A DNA stretch of 64,000 nt. Source: Streptomyces corynorhini (GTDB taxonomy: Bacteria > Actinomycetota > Actinomycetes > Streptomycetales > Streptomycetaceae). Position numbers and translations under genes: made by a program. Location of the stretch: NCBI RefSeq assembly GCF_003346515.1, contig NZ_QQNA01000145.1, positions 1 through 64,000 of the forward strand, read 5' to 3'. Positions 29,491-38,594 of the stretch are shown here, piece after piece. The stretch's first letter is position 1. Every line of letters begins with the position of its first letter. Below the pieces are notes generated by a model that was given only the letters and a program-made list of their open reading frames with translations, was not told where the DNA came from and made no database searches.

Positions 29491-29957
29491 GCGGCGCTGT
29501 CGAGACGACCCTCGCCGAACTGGGACTGCGGCTGCCCGAGGTCGTGCCGCCGCTGGCCGCCTACCAGCCGGCCGTACGGTCCGGGGCGTACGTCTACACC
29601 TCGGGGCAGCTCCCGATGGTGGAGGGCAAGCTCCAGGTCACCGGCAAGGTCGGTGCCGAGGTCACCCCCGAGGAGGCCAAGGAGCTGGCGGGTATCTGCG
29701 CGCTGAACGCGCTGGCCGCCGTGAAGTCCGTCGTCGGGGATCTGGACCGGATCGCGCGCGTGGTCAAGGTCACCGGCTTCGTCGCCTCGGCCGTCGACTT
29801 CACGGGCCAGCCGACCGTGATCAACGGCGCGAGCGAGCTGCTCGGCCAGGTCCTGGGCGACAAGGGAGTGCACGCGCGCAGCGCCGTCGGAGTGGCGGTG
29901 CTGCCGCTGGACGCGCCGGTCGAGGTCGAGATCCAGGTGGAGCTGACCGACAGCTGA
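29487..29957 (+). CDS. RidA/YjgF family protein
   Basis: GTG 29487 gives 156 residues. The RidA pattern is clear: an N-terminal YQPAVRSGAYVYTSGQLP, KVTGFVASAVDF in the middle, and the PARSAVGV-like HARSAVGVAVLPLDAPVEVE near the end. RidA enzymes deaminate reactive enamine or imine intermediates; this belongs to the longer subgroup common in actinomycetes, whose activity is less certain. It is coupled to the DUF4177 gene by a 4-base overlap. Confidence 0.9.
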   Translation: MSGAVETTLAELGLRLPEVVPPLAAYQPAVRSGAYVYTSGQLPMVEGKLQVTGKVGAEVTPEEAKELAGICALNALAAVKSVVGDLDRIARVVKVTGFVASAVDFTGQPTVINGASELLGQVLGDKGVHARSAVGVAVLPLDAPVEVEIQVELTDS

Positions 29958-30319
29958 CCGAGCGCCACGGCCGGGAACCCGGCGACCGGGACCTCACCGG
30001 CCGGTGACCTACCGGGCCGAGCGCACCGCCCGGGATCCGACCGGGCCGGGGCTCGCGGGGACGCCTGATATGGGGCTGTCCGATACGAGGATGTCCGATG
30101 CGGGGTCGGCCGAGCGCCGGCCCCGTACGCGTGCCGCCCACGTCCCGTGCTTCCCGCGTTCGGCGTGTTCGGCGTGTTCCGTGTGTACGGCGTACCCGCC
30201 CGGCCCGTACGGACAGGCATACGGCGACGGTGCGCGCGGCCGGGCGGTCGGCGGCGCTGTGGGCCGTACCGCACCACGTGCCCCTCGAACATCGTCGCCC
30301 CAGCGCATAGCATCCGGCC
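29958..30319. other. Intergenic region, nothing recognised
   Basis: About 362 bp between RidA and the NUDIX gene on the same strand. It contains short repeats of CGTGTTCGG near 30155-30185 and no ORF with a ribosome site. The promoter of the NUDIX gene must lie here. Confidence 0.5.
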
Positions 30320-31423
30320 ATGCCCAATGGTCAGTGGTTCCCGCCCGAATGGCCCGAGCGGATCCGCGCCCTCGCCGCCGGTGAGCTGACAGCCGTGGCC
30401 CCGAGACGCGCCGCGACCGTGATGCTCCTGCGTGACGGAGCCGACGGCCCCGCCGTCCATATGCTGCGGCGCCGGGCCTCCATGGCCTTCGCCGCCGGCG
30501 CGTACGCCTACCCCGGCGGCGGGGTCGATCCGCGCGACGACGACCGGCTCGTCGGCTGGGCCGGTCCTGGCCGCGACGTCTGGGCGCGGCGGCTGGGCGT
30601 CGAACCCGCGACGGCGCAGGCCATCGTGTGCGCGGCCGTACGAGAGACTTATGAGGAAGCGGGCGTGCTGCTCGCCGGTGAGACGCCGGAAACCGTCGTG
30701 GGCGACACGACCGGCGACGACTGGGAGGCCGACCGCGCGGCCCTGGTCGACCGCGAGCTGTCCTTCGCGGACTTCCTGAACCGGCGCGGTCTGCTGCTGC
30801 GCGGCGATCTGCTCGGCGCGTGGGCCCGCTGGATCACCCCGGAGTTCGAACCACGCCGCTACGACACCTGGTTCTTCGTCGCCGCGCTCCCCGCCGGTCA
30901 GCGGACCAGGAACGCCTCGACGGAAGCCGACCGTACGGTGTGGATCGCGCCGGACGAGGCGATCGGGGCGTACGAGAGGGGCGAGCTGCTGATGATGCCG
31001 CCGACCGTCTCGACGCTGCGTCAACTCCAGTCCTATGGCACGGCCGCCGAGGCGCTCGCGGGTGCCGAGGGCCGCGATCTGACGCCTGTGCTGGCCAGGG
31101 CTCGGCTGGAGGAGGGCCGGCTGGTGCTCAGCTGGCCGGGACACGACGAGTTCACCAAAAGTCTCGACCTCCCGGACGCCCCTGGTCCGCCACCCGGCCA
31201 CGAACCACAGCACACGAGCGATCAGCCCGGCCGAGAACCCGGCCACGAACCCGGCCAATCCGAGCACGAGAGCGCTCACCACCGGAACCCCCCAAGCCCG
31301 AGCGCGCCGTCGGCGAGCGCCCCGTACGGCAGTGACGCGCTCCGGACCGAGCCGCTCCGGACCGAGCAGCACCCGACCGAGCAGCACCCGACCGAGCAGC
31401 ACCCGACCGGAGGCCCCCGATGA
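30320..31423 (+). CDS. NUDIX hydrolase (NUDT19-like) with repetitive C-terminal tail
   Basis: The 367-residue protein has a split Nudix box: AYPGGGVDPRDDD, then about 45 residues, then AAVRETYEEAGV, as in the long NUDT19-like subgroup that often acts on CoA derivatives. Residues about 275-367 are a low-complexity tail with GHEPG and TEQHP repeats. It overlaps the metallo-beta-lactamase gene by ATGA, so the pair is an operon. The substrate is not predictable from sequence. Confidence 0.85.
   Translation: MPNGQWFPPEWPERIRALAAGELTAVAPRRAATVMLLRDGADGPAVHMLRRRASMAFAAGAYAYPGGGVDPRDDDRLVGWAGPGRDVWARRLGVEPATAQAIVCAAVRETYEEAGVLLAGETPETVVGDTTGDDWEADRAALVDRELSFADFLNRRGLLLRGDLLGAWARWITPEFEPRRYDTWFFVAALPAGQRTRNASTEADRTVWIAPDEAIGAYERGELLMMPPTVSTLRQLQSYGTAAEALAGAEGRDLTPVLARARLEEGRLVLSWPGHDEFTKSLDLPDAPGPPPGHEPQHTSDQPGREPGHEPGQSEHESAHHRNPPSPSAPSASAPYGSDALRTEPLRTEQHPTEQHPTEQHPTGGPR
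31360..31404 (+). repeat. Three 15-bp tandem repeats in the NUDIX tail
   Basis: The unit GACCGAGCAGCACCC occurs three times head to tail and encodes PTEQH units, without breaking the frame. It is probably length-variable between strains. Confidence 0.85.
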
Positions 31424-32250
31424 CCGACGCAGCCGCTCTCCCCGGCCAGCCGCGCGGAGGCGTGCTCTCCGGCGCCGCCACCGCCCGCGCCGTCAACGTC
31501 CTCGCGCCGAACCCCTCCGCCATGACCTTGGACGGCACCAACACCTGGATCGTCTCGGAGCCGGACTCGGAGCTTGCCGTCGTCATCGATCCGGGACCGC
31601 TCGACGACAACCACCTCAAGGCCGTCATCAGCACCGCCGAGGAGGCCGGCAAGAGGGTGGCGCTGACGCTCCTCACCCATGGCCATCCGGACCACGCCGA
31701 GGGCGCGGCGCGCTTCGCGGCGCTGACGAACACCCCTGTACGCGCGCTGGATCCCGCGCTGCGCCTGGGCGACGAGGGACTGGCGCCCGGCGATGTCATC
31801 ACCACCGGCGGACTGGAGCTGCGGGTGGTCCCCGCGCCCGGCCACACCTCCGACTCGCTCTGCTTCCATCTGCCCGCCGACCGCGCGGTGCTGACCGGCG
31901 ACACCGTCCTCGGGCGTGGGACGACCCTGGTCGCGCACCCCGACGGGAGGCTCGGCGACTATCTCGACTCGCTCCGCAGACTGCGCTCCCTCACCGTCGA
32001 CGACGGTGTCCGCACGGTCCTGCCGGGCCACGGCCCGGTCCTGGACGACGCCCAGGGCGCGGTCGAGTTCTACCTCGCCCACCGCGCCCACCGGCTGGCC
32101 CAGATCGAGACCGCCGTCGAGGACGGCTACCGCACGGCTCCCGAGGTGGTGGCGCACGTGTACGCGGAGGTGGACCGGTCGCTGTGGCCGGCCGCCGAAC
32201 TCTCCGTGCGCGCCCAGCTCGACTACCTGCGCGAGCACGGACTCATCTGA
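31420..32250 (+). CDS. Metallo-beta-lactamase fold hydrolase (LACTB2-like)
   Basis: A 276-residue MBL-fold protein with THGHPDH (metal ligands, residues about 86-92), a second-ligand region GHTSDSLCFH, GDTVLG for the bridging aspartate, and GHGPV, followed by a helical winged C-terminus as in LACTB2-type proteins. Relatives are hydrolases or ribonucleases. It follows the NUDIX gene with a 4-base overlap. Confidence 0.88.
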   Translation: MTDAAALPGQPRGGVLSGAATARAVNVLAPNPSAMTLDGTNTWIVSEPDSELAVVIDPGPLDDNHLKAVISTAEEAGKRVALTLLTHGHPDHAEGAARFAALTNTPVRALDPALRLGDEGLAPGDVITTGGLELRVVPAPGHTSDSLCFHLPADRAVLTGDTVLGRGTTLVAHPDGRLGDYLDSLRRLRSLTVDDGVRTVLPGHGPVLDDAQGAVEFYLAHRAHRLAQIETAVEDGYRTAPEVVAHVYAEVDRSLWPAAELSVRAQLDYLREHGLI

Positions 32251-32590
32251 CCCCTCGACCGGCGTCGGCACCGCTCTCCGCGGCAGCATCATGATCATGA
32301 TTCCCCCTCCGTCGATCCTCCGTCACTTTGCGTAATGAAACGATAGCGGCGGGGTCTGACAACAGGCTCGGGGAGCCACGTAACCGCGACGGCGCGAAGG
32401 CATGACGGCACGACGGCACGAAGCCGCGAAAGCGGAGAGAACGGCAAAGTGGAGAAGACGGGAAAGCGGAGAGGACAGGAAGGCCCCCGCCGACCGGCGG
32501 GGGCCTTCCACGAGTTCCGGGGGACCCGGCAGCGGCCATGGAGCCTTCGCGGCGAGGAGCGCGCGAAGACGGCGCGGAGCGCCGTGCGGC
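32251..32590. other. Intergenic region between convergent genes
   Basis: About 340 bp. It includes a 14-bp perfect palindrome ATCATGATCATGAT at 32288-32301, a purine-rich run with GAAAGCGGAGAG repeated (about 32425-32475), and the terminator listed separately. No gene is supported. Confidence 0.55.
32480..32507. terminator. Terminator between the MBL gene and crp
   Basis: A perfect 12-bp stem, AAGGCCCCCGCC and GGCGGGGGCCTT, with a 4-base loop. Flanking A and T pairs suit termination from both sides. Confidence 0.85.
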
Positions 32591-33265
32591 TCAGCGCGAG
32601 CGCTTCGCCAGTCGCTCCACGTCGAGCAGGATCACCGCGCGCGCCTCCAGGCGCAGCCATCCGCGCTGGGCGAAGTCGGCGAGCGCCTTGTTGACCGTCT
32701 CGCGGGAAGCGCCGACCAGCTGCGCCAGCTCTTCCTGGGTCAGGTCGTGAACCACGTGGATGCCCTCCTCCGACTGCACGCCGAAGCGGCGCGACAGGTC
32801 GAGGAGCGCACGGGCCACCCGGCCGGGGACGTCGGAGAAGACCAGGTCGGACATCTGGTCGTTGGTCTTGCGCAGTCGCCGGGCGACGGCGCGCAACAGG
32901 GCCGTGGCCACTTCCGGGCGGGCGTTCAGCCAGGGCTGGAGGTCGCCGTGGCCCAGGCCGAGGAGCTTGACCTCGGTCAGCGCGCTCGCGGTCGCGGTGC
33001 GCGGTCCGGGGTCGAAGAGCGACAGCTCCCCGATCAGCTCGCCGGGCCCGAGTACGGCGAGCATGTTCTCGCGGCCGTCGGGGGAGGTGCGATGCAGCTT
33101 CACCTTGCCCTCGGTGACCACGTAGAGGCGGTCGCCCGGGTCGCCCTCGTGGAAGAGCGCGTCTCCGCGCGCGAGCGTCGCTTCACTCATCGAGGCGCGC
33201 AGCTCTGCCGCCTGCTCGTCATCGAGCGCCGCGAAGAGCGGGGCACGCCGCAGAACGTCGTCCAC
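32591..33265 (-). CDS. crp: cAMP receptor protein Crp
   Basis: GTG 33265 is preceded by AAGGAGAG and gives 224 residues beginning [18 protein letters not shown]. The cyclic nucleotide pocket reads [21 protein letters not shown], and the C-terminal helix-turn-helix is [27 protein letters not shown]. In streptomycetes Crp controls germination, development and antibiotic production. It is divergent from nth, with a Crp-like box in between, which suggests autoregulation. Confidence 0.93.
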   Translation of the reverse strand: MDDVLRRAPLFAALDDEQAAELRASMSEATLARGDALFHEGDPGDRLYVVTEGKVKLHRTSPDGRENMLAVLGPGELIGELSLFDPGPRTATASALTEVKLLGLGHGDLQPWLNARPEVATALLRAVARRLRKTNDQMSDLVFSDVPGRVARALLDLSRRFGVQSEEGIHVVHDLTQEELAQLVGASRETVNKALADFAQRGWLRLEARAVILLDVERLAKRSR

Positions 33266-33580
33266 GTGTTCTCTCCTTGTCGACCTGCTCAGGGGACCGG
33301 GGGTCCCCACCTGCTCAGGAACCGTGGTCCCCATGATGCCGTACGTGCCGCTTCTTCTCGGGTGGCTTGGCATCGCCGGGCTTCTTCGCCTGCTGCCGGA
33401 TTCCGGTTCTTCGAAACCGTGCGATCAGTCACAAGTTTGACGTACGGACGTGCCCATCCGTGCCGCGGGGGCCGATTCGGGTGGCGATCCGCCATGGCCG
33501 GGGCGGATGTCAGTGCTGGGCTCTACGCTGGCCGGGTGTTCAACTCGCCGGTGACAGCGCAGGCCAAGGGGGCTGGGAAA
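33266..33580. promoter_or_regulatory. Divergent crp/nth promoter region
   Basis: About 315 bp holding the promoters of crp and nth and the Crp-like box at 33419-33432. Open frames extend into it from both genes but the sequence before the chosen starts looks non-coding. Confidence 0.6.
33419..33432. promoter_or_regulatory. Crp-like binding site
   Basis: The sequence GTGCGATCAGTCAC fits the consensus I recall for Streptomyces Crp, GTG-N6-GNCAC, exactly. It lies 154 bp from the crp start and 149 bp from the nth start. Confidence 0.5.
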
Positions 33581-34423
33581 GTGTCCGTGGAGCGTAATTC
33601 CGCTGTGGGCGAACAGCCCTCTGCGAAAACGAAAAAAGCCGCAAAAGGGTCGAATGGTAAGCCGGAGTCCCGGCTGGCGATGGTGCGCCGGGCCCGCCGG
33701 ATAAACCGCGAGCTGGCGGAGGTCTACCCGTACGCCCATCCCGAGCTGGATTTCCGGAATCCGTTCGAGCTGCTGGTGGCCACGGTCCTGTCCGCCCAGA
33801 CCACCGACCTGCGGGTCAACCAGACCACTCCGGCGCTCTTCGCGAGGTATCCGACGCCCGAGGACATGGCGGCGGCCGTGCCGGAGGAGCTGGAGGAGAT
33901 CATCCGTCCGACGGGCTTCTTCCGGGCCAAGACGAAGTCCCTCATCGGCCTGTCCAGCGCCCTGTGCGACCGGTTCGACGGCGAGGTTCCGGGCAGGCTG
34001 GCCGATCTGGTCACGCTGCCCGGAGTCGGCCGTAAGACCGCCAACGTGGTCCTGGGCAACGCCTTCGGCGTCCCGGGGCTGACGGTCGACACCCACTTCG
34101 GCCGGCTCGTCCGCCGCTGGAAGTGGACCGAGCAGGAGGATCCGGAGAAGGTCGAGGCCGAGATCGCGGAGATCTTCCCCAAGAGCGAGTGGACGATGCT
34201 CTCGCACCGGGTGATCTTCCACGGCCGCCGGGTCTGCCACTCCCGCAAGCCGGCCTGCGGCGCCTGCCCGATCGCGCACCTGTGCCCTTCCTACGGAGAG
34301 GGCGAGACCGACCCCGAGAAGGCGCGCGCACTCCTCAAGTACGAGATGGGCGGCTACCCGGGCCAGCGGCTGAATCCGCCGGCCGGCTATCCGGGCAAGC
34401 CGGCCCCGGCCCGTGTTGAGTAG
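33581..34423 (+). CDS. nth: Endonuclease III
   Basis: GTG 33581, seven bases after AAGGGGGC, gives 280 residues. After a Lys-rich leader the protein has the helix-hairpin-helix [18 protein letters not shown] with the catalytic Lys, then VDTHFGRL with the catalytic Asp, and the [4Fe-4S] ligands spaced C-X6-C-X2-C-X5-C ([17 protein letters not shown]). It is a DNA glycosylase/AP lyase for oxidised pyrimidines. In-frame sequence upstream to 32402 antisense to crp is spurious. Confidence 0.92.
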   Translation: MSVERNSAVGEQPSAKTKKAAKGSNGKPESRLAMVRRARRINRELAEVYPYAHPELDFRNPFELLVATVLSAQTTDLRVNQTTPALFARYPTPEDMAAAVPEELEEIIRPTGFFRAKTKSLIGLSSALCDRFDGEVPGRLADLVTLPGVGRKTANVVLGNAFGVPGLTVDTHFGRLVRRWKWTEQEDPEKVEAEIAEIFPKSEWTMLSHRVIFHGRRVCHSRKPACGACPIAHLCPSYGEGETDPEKARALLKYEMGGYPGQRLNPPAGYPGKPAPARVE

Positions 34424-34535
34424 CCGGGGCGGCCGGGCCGTATGAGGGGCGAGCGGCGGACCGCACGAACGAGTGGAGCAGGACCCGGGCGGAACGATCC
34501 GGCCGACGGAAGGCGTTGGTACGACGGGGGTGCCC

Positions 34536-35249
34536 ATGACGCACGCTAATGAGACCTTCGGCGGTCCCGTGACCGGCACGACCGGGATCGCCGTCACCGC
34601 CGACGGGCTGCCCGACTGGCTCGCGCCCGTAGAGGACACCGTGCGCACGGTCGCGCCCGAGCAGATCAGCCGCTTTCTGCCGCCCGAGGGCGGTGGCGGG
34701 CGGCAGTCCGCCGTGCTCATCCTCTTCGGCGAGGGCCCCAAGGGACCCGAGCTGCTGCTCATGGAGCGCGCGGGCAATCTGCGCTCGCACCCCGGACAGC
34801 CCGCCTTCCCGGGCGGTGCCCTCGATCCGGAGGACGGCGATCCGGCGACGACGGGCCCGCTGCGCGCCGCGCTGCGGGAGGCCCAGGAGGAGACGGGACT
34901 CGATCCGGCGGGCGTCCAGATCTTCGGCGTGCTGCCCCGGCTCTACATCCCGGTGAGCGGTTTCGTCGTGACGCCCGTCCTCGGCTGGTGGCGCCACCGC
35001 ACGCCGGTCGATGCCGTGGACCCCGCCGAGACCGCCCGGGTCTTCACCGTTCCCGTGGCCGACCTCACGGATCCCGCCAATCGCGCGACAGCGGTCCACC
35101 CCAGCGGCCACCGGGGCCCGGCCTTCCTGGTCGAGTCCGCGCTCGTCTGGGGCTTCACCGCCGGGGTGATCGACCGGATCCTGCACTTCGCGGGCTGGGA
35201 GCGGCGCTGGGACCGCTCCCGGCACGTGCCGCTCGACTGGCGCGCATGA
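34536..35249 (+). CDS. NUDIX hydrolase, CoA-pyrophosphatase-like
   Basis: A 237-residue protein with the motif pattern of NUDT7/NudL-type CoA hydrolases: HPGQPAFPGGALDPED followed by AALREAQEETGLDP. The longer N-terminus reads LPDWLAPVEDTV and the C-terminus ends RHVPLDWRA. ATG 34536 has GGGGG about 6 bases upstream. It lies between nth and the MarP-like protease, all on one strand with gaps of 110-120 bp. Confidence 0.85.
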   Translation: MTHANETFGGPVTGTTGIAVTADGLPDWLAPVEDTVRTVAPEQISRFLPPEGGGGRQSAVLILFGEGPKGPELLLMERAGNLRSHPGQPAFPGGALDPEDGDPATTGPLRAALREAQEETGLDPAGVQIFGVLPRLYIPVSGFVVTPVLGWWRHRTPVDAVDPAETARVFTVPVADLTDPANRATAVHPSGHRGPAFLVESALVWGFTAGVIDRILHFAGWERRWDRSRHVPLDWRA

Positions 35250-35368
35250 CAGGCTGACCCACGTACGTGCTGTACCCAGGGCGGCCCCCGCCCATGGCGG
35301 CCCCCTGACGGCTGTGACCCAGCCGGCGGGACCGGAGACCCATCTGCGAGCGAGCGAGGCTATCGACG

Positions 35369-36568
35369 GTGAATGTGCTGGACATCCTGCTGCTGCTCGC
35401 CGCCGTCTGGTTCGCCATCGTCGGCTACCGCCAGGGTTTCGTCGTCGGCATCCTCTCGGTGATCGGTTTCCTCGGCGGCGGTCTCGTCGCCGTCTATCTC
35501 CTGCCGATGGTCTGGGCCAGGCTCACCTCGGATGCCGAGGTCTCCACCACGGCGGCGATCGTCGCGGTCGTCATAGTGATCGTCTGCGCCTCCGTGGGGC
35601 AGGCGTTCACCACCCACCTCGGCAACAAGCTCCGCCGCTACATCACCTGGCAGCCCGCCCGCGCCCTCGACGCGAGCGGCGGTGCGCTGGTCAATGTCCT
35701 GGCCATGCTGCTGGTCGCCTGGCTGATCGGCTCCGCTCTGGCCGGCACCTCGCTGCCGACGCTCGGCAAGGAGGTCCGCAGCTCCAAGGTGCTGTCCGGG
35801 GTCTCCCATGTGATGCCCTCCCAGGCGTCCACCTGGTTCACGGACTTCTCGTCCGTCCTCGCGAGGAACGGCTTCCCACAGGTCTTCAGCCCGTTCGACA
35901 ACGAGCAGATCCTTGAGGTCAGCCCGCCCGACCCGGCGCTCGCCGGCAGCGCCGTCGCGGCCCGCGCCAAGAGTTCCATCGTCAAGGTCGTCGGTACGGC
36001 GCCGAGCTGCGGCAAGGTCCTCGAAGGCTCCGGATTCGTCTTCGCCGACCGCCGGGTGATGACCAACGCGCACGTGGTCGGGGGAGTCGAGGAGCCCACG
36101 GTCCAGATAGGCGGTGAGGGCCGGCTGTACGACGCCAAGGTCGTCCTCTACGACTGGGAGCGCGACATCGCCGTACTGGACGTGCCGAACCTTCCGGCGA
36201 AGCCCCTCCAGTTCTCCGACCAGGAGGCCAAGAACGACGACGGCGCGATCGTCGCCGGCTTCCCGGAGAACGGCGCGTACGACGTACGCTCCGCACGCGT
36301 ACGCGGCCGTATCGACGCCAATGGCCCCGACATCTACCGCCGCGGCGAGGTCCGACGCGGCGTCTACTCGCTCTACGCGACCGTACGCCAGGGCAATTCT
36401 GGCGGCCCGCTCCTCACCCCCGAGGGCAAGGTGTACGGAGTGATCTTCGCCCGGTCGCTCGACGACCGGCACACCGGCTACGCGCTGACGGTCGATGAGA
36501 TCCGCGAGGACATCACCACGGGCCGCACCGCGAACCAGCAGGTCGACACGCAGGGGTGTGCGCTGTAA
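35369..36568 (+). CDS. MarP-like membrane serine protease (CvpA + trypsin domains)
   Basis: GTG 35369 opens 399 residues. The first about 165 form a CvpA-like domain with four hydrophobic segments; the rest is an extracytoplasmic trypsin-like protease with the triad His in TNAHVV, Asp in RDIAVLDV and Ser in QGNSGGPLL. Two cysteines, in APSCGKV and at the C-terminus (TQGCAL), could form a disulfide. This layout matches mycobacterial MarP (Rv3671c), needed for acid and oxidative resistance through envelope remodelling. It follows the NUDIX gene by 119 bp. Confidence 0.9.
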   Translation: MNVLDILLLLAAVWFAIVGYRQGFVVGILSVIGFLGGGLVAVYLLPMVWARLTSDAEVSTTAAIVAVVIVIVCASVGQAFTTHLGNKLRRYITWQPARALDASGGALVNVLAMLLVAWLIGSALAGTSLPTLGKEVRSSKVLSGVSHVMPSQASTWFTDFSSVLARNGFPQVFSPFDNEQILEVSPPDPALAGSAVAARAKSSIVKVVGTAPSCGKVLEGSGFVFADRRVMTNAHVVGGVEEPTVQIGGEGRLYDAKVVLYDWERDIAVLDVPNLPAKPLQFSDQEAKNDDGAIVAGFPENGAYDVRSARVRGRIDANGPDIYRRGEVRRGVYSLYATVRQGNSGGPLLTPEGKVYGVIFARSLDDRHTGYALTVDEIREDITTGRTANQQVDTQGCAL

Positions 36569-36960
36569 CCGACGGGGAGCGGGAGAGGAAGCCCCGTGGA
36601 GGCGACGGACCCGGCATGATCCAAACGAGAGGCCCTAGCCGCGCTGATGGCGCAGCCGGGCCGAGACCCAGCGGGCTCTGCGGCGCAGGATGCGGGAAAT
36701 GCCGAGCCGGGGATCATGGCCCTGATCTTCGGGGCCGCCCCTTCTGCGGGTGATCGGCCCAGCGGCCGAGCGGCGGTTGCGTGCTGCGTCACCGTAGTCG
36801 TGCGTCCAGCCCATACCCCGACTTTTGCCCGTGGCCCATGGTCGGTAATCGCGGCCGGGACGGCCAATTGGCCTATGCGTCAGGCAATTGGCTGTTCGTA
36901 GGACAAGCGTTCAAAGGGTGATGTTCATAGCTGCCGGTGCGTCGCTGTCAGCCGTTCGTG
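36569..36960. other. Intergenic region between convergent genes
   Basis: About 392 bp. No gene is recognised. Near its right end lie a 12-bp perfect palindrome GGCCAATTGGCC (36862-36873) and a related AGGCAATTGG 10 bases further, so that CCAATTG...CAATTGG can pair as a hairpin. No classical terminator was found. Confidence 0.5.
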
Positions 36961-37971
36961 TCAGCGGTCGGGCTCCGGATCCTGGAGCCAGTTGATGAGT
37001 TCGGAGGAGAACGCCGCGGGGTCCTCCTCGTGCGGGAAGTGCCCGAGCCCGTCGAACAGCCGCCACCGGTAGGGCGCTTCGACGTACTCGGCCGACCCCG
37101 CCGTGCTGCGGGTCCGCATCGCCGGGTCGAGCGATCCGTGCAGCTGCAGCGTCGGTACCCGCACCGGGCGCTTCATACGCCGGTTGAACTGGATGCCGTC
37201 GGGGCGGGCCATCGACCGCACCATCCAGCGGTACGGCTCGATCGAGCAGTGCGCCGTCGAAGGGACGGTCATCGCACGCCGGTAGACCTCGATCGCCTTC
37301 TCGTCGGGAAGCGTCGGTCCCGACCAGTCGCGGATCAGCCGCCCCACCATCGCCGCGTTGTCCGCGAGGAGCTGACGCTCCGGCACCCACGGCCGCTGAA
37401 AGCCCCAGATGTACGACCCGGCGCGGCTCTGCGAGAAGTCGGAGAGCATCGCGGAACGCCAGCGGCGCGGGTGCGGCATCGAGGAGACCGCGAGCCTGCG
37501 CACGAGCTTGGGCCGCATCACCGCCGCCGTCCACGCGAGGTATCCGCCCAGGTCATGACCGACGAGCGCGGCGTCCGGCTCGCCCAGGGAGCGCACCACG
37601 CCGGTGATGTCGAGGGCGAGGTTGGCCGGGTCGTAGCCCCGGGGCGTACGGTCGCTGCCGCCCACGCCGCGCAGATCCATCGCCACCGCGCGGTAACCGG
37701 CTTCCGCCAGCGCCGGCAGCTGGTGGCGCCAGGTCCACCAGAACTGCGGGAAGCCGTGCAGCAACAGCACCAGCGGCCCTTCGCCCATCTCGGCGATGTG
37801 GAAGCGCGCGCCGTTGGCGGCCACGTCGCGGTGGGTCCAGGGGCCGTCGAGGCGTACGGCGGAGGCCGGCGTCACCCCTGGAGTCGCTCGGGCAGAGCGG
37901 CCGGCGGACGGTACTGCGGCGCCGGGGGAGGGGCCAGGGGTGCCGACGGGATCGGAATCAGGGGCGGTCAT
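36961..37971 (-). CDS. Alpha/beta hydrolase, epoxide-hydrolase-like
   Basis: The 336-residue protein starts with a Pro/Ala-rich leader of about 40 residues, then the epoxide hydrolase pattern: HGFPQFWWTWRHQ (HGxP oxyanion motif), MDLRGVGGSD, nucleophile Asp in VGHDLGGYLAW, and the His in LGHFPHEEDP. Nucleophile Asp supports epoxide hydrolase over esterase. It overlaps the upstream holin-like gene by 4 bases. Confidence 0.85.
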   Translation of the reverse strand: MTAPDSDPVGTPGPSPGAAVPSAGRSARATPGVTPASAVRLDGPWTHRDVAANGARFHIAEMGEGPLVLLLHGFPQFWWTWRHQLPALAEAGYRAVAMDLRGVGGSDRTPRGYDPANLALDITGVVRSLGEPDAALVGHDLGGYLAWTAAVMRPKLVRRLAVSSMPHPRRWRSAMLSDFSQSRAGSYIWGFQRPWVPERQLLADNAAMVGRLIRDWSGPTLPDEKAIEVYRRAMTVPSTAHCSIEPYRWMVRSMARPDGIQFNRRMKRPVRVPTLQLHGSLDPAMRTRSTAGSAEYVEAPYRWRLFDGLGHFPHEEDPAAFSSELINWLQDPEPDR

Positions 37972-38462
37972 GCAGTCGAGCGTGCCACAGACTTCATGGT
38001 TTCCCCGGTCTCGCGCGGGTGGGGCTTCGCGTTCTGGAGCACGGCCGCCGACTCCTTGGCCGAGGCGATGGACCGCTCCGGGGGCTTGATCTTCTTGAAC
38101 TTCATGACGGCGAGCAGGCCGAGCAACAGGCCCAGCAGCACGAACGCCCCGCCCACGATCAGGAACGACCAGGCGAGACCGAGACCCAGATTGTGGATCC
38201 CGTAGGCGGCCGCGAAGCTGAACACCGGCAGCGAGAACAGGATGAACACCCCCGCGACGATGCCGGCGGCGCTGCCCATGACGCCGCGCTTGACGTCCTG
38301 CCGGACCTCCGCCTTCACCAGGGCGATCTCGTCGTGCACCAGCGCGGACATCTCGGTGGTCGCCGACGCGACCAACTGGCCGATGCTCCGGTCGGCGTTG
38401 CCCGCTTCGACAATGGTGCCGGTCCGGACGGCGTCGGCGGTCTGCGTGCCGGTGTCGCTCAT
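37968..38462 (-). CDS. Holin-X/phage-holin-like membrane protein
   Basis: A 164-residue protein with an amphipathic N-terminal part (SIGQLVASATTEMSALVHDEIALVKAEV in part), two hydrophobic helices at about residues 60-85 and 93-120, and a basic C-terminus. It matches the actinobacterial Holin-X family (phage_holin_3_6), widespread chromosomal membrane proteins that are probably not lytic. It is translated ahead of the hydrolase with an ATGA overlap. Confidence 0.8.
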   Translation of the reverse strand: MSDTGTQTADAVRTGTIVEAGNADRSIGQLVASATTEMSALVHDEIALVKAEVRQDVKRGVMGSAAGIVAGVFILFSLPVFSFAAAYGIHNLGLGLAWSFLIVGGAFVLLGLLLGLLAVMKFKKIKPPERSIASAKESAAVLQNAKPHPRETGETMKSVARSTA

Positions 38463-38594
38463 CGGTGACTCCCTCTTCCTTCTCGCTCTTGTGGCCGGTG
38501 GACCGCGCGACGAGGCTTCGTGCCACGCCCGCGTGCGACGACTCCGTGCCGCGGACGTGCTGCCGCGCCCGCGCGTGACGGACTCGTTGTCCGA

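Noticed and set aside
32402..33580. N-terminal extension of the nth frame
   Set aside because: The extension runs antisense through crp; the Shine-Dalgarno at 33566 and the family N-terminus place the start at GTG 33581.
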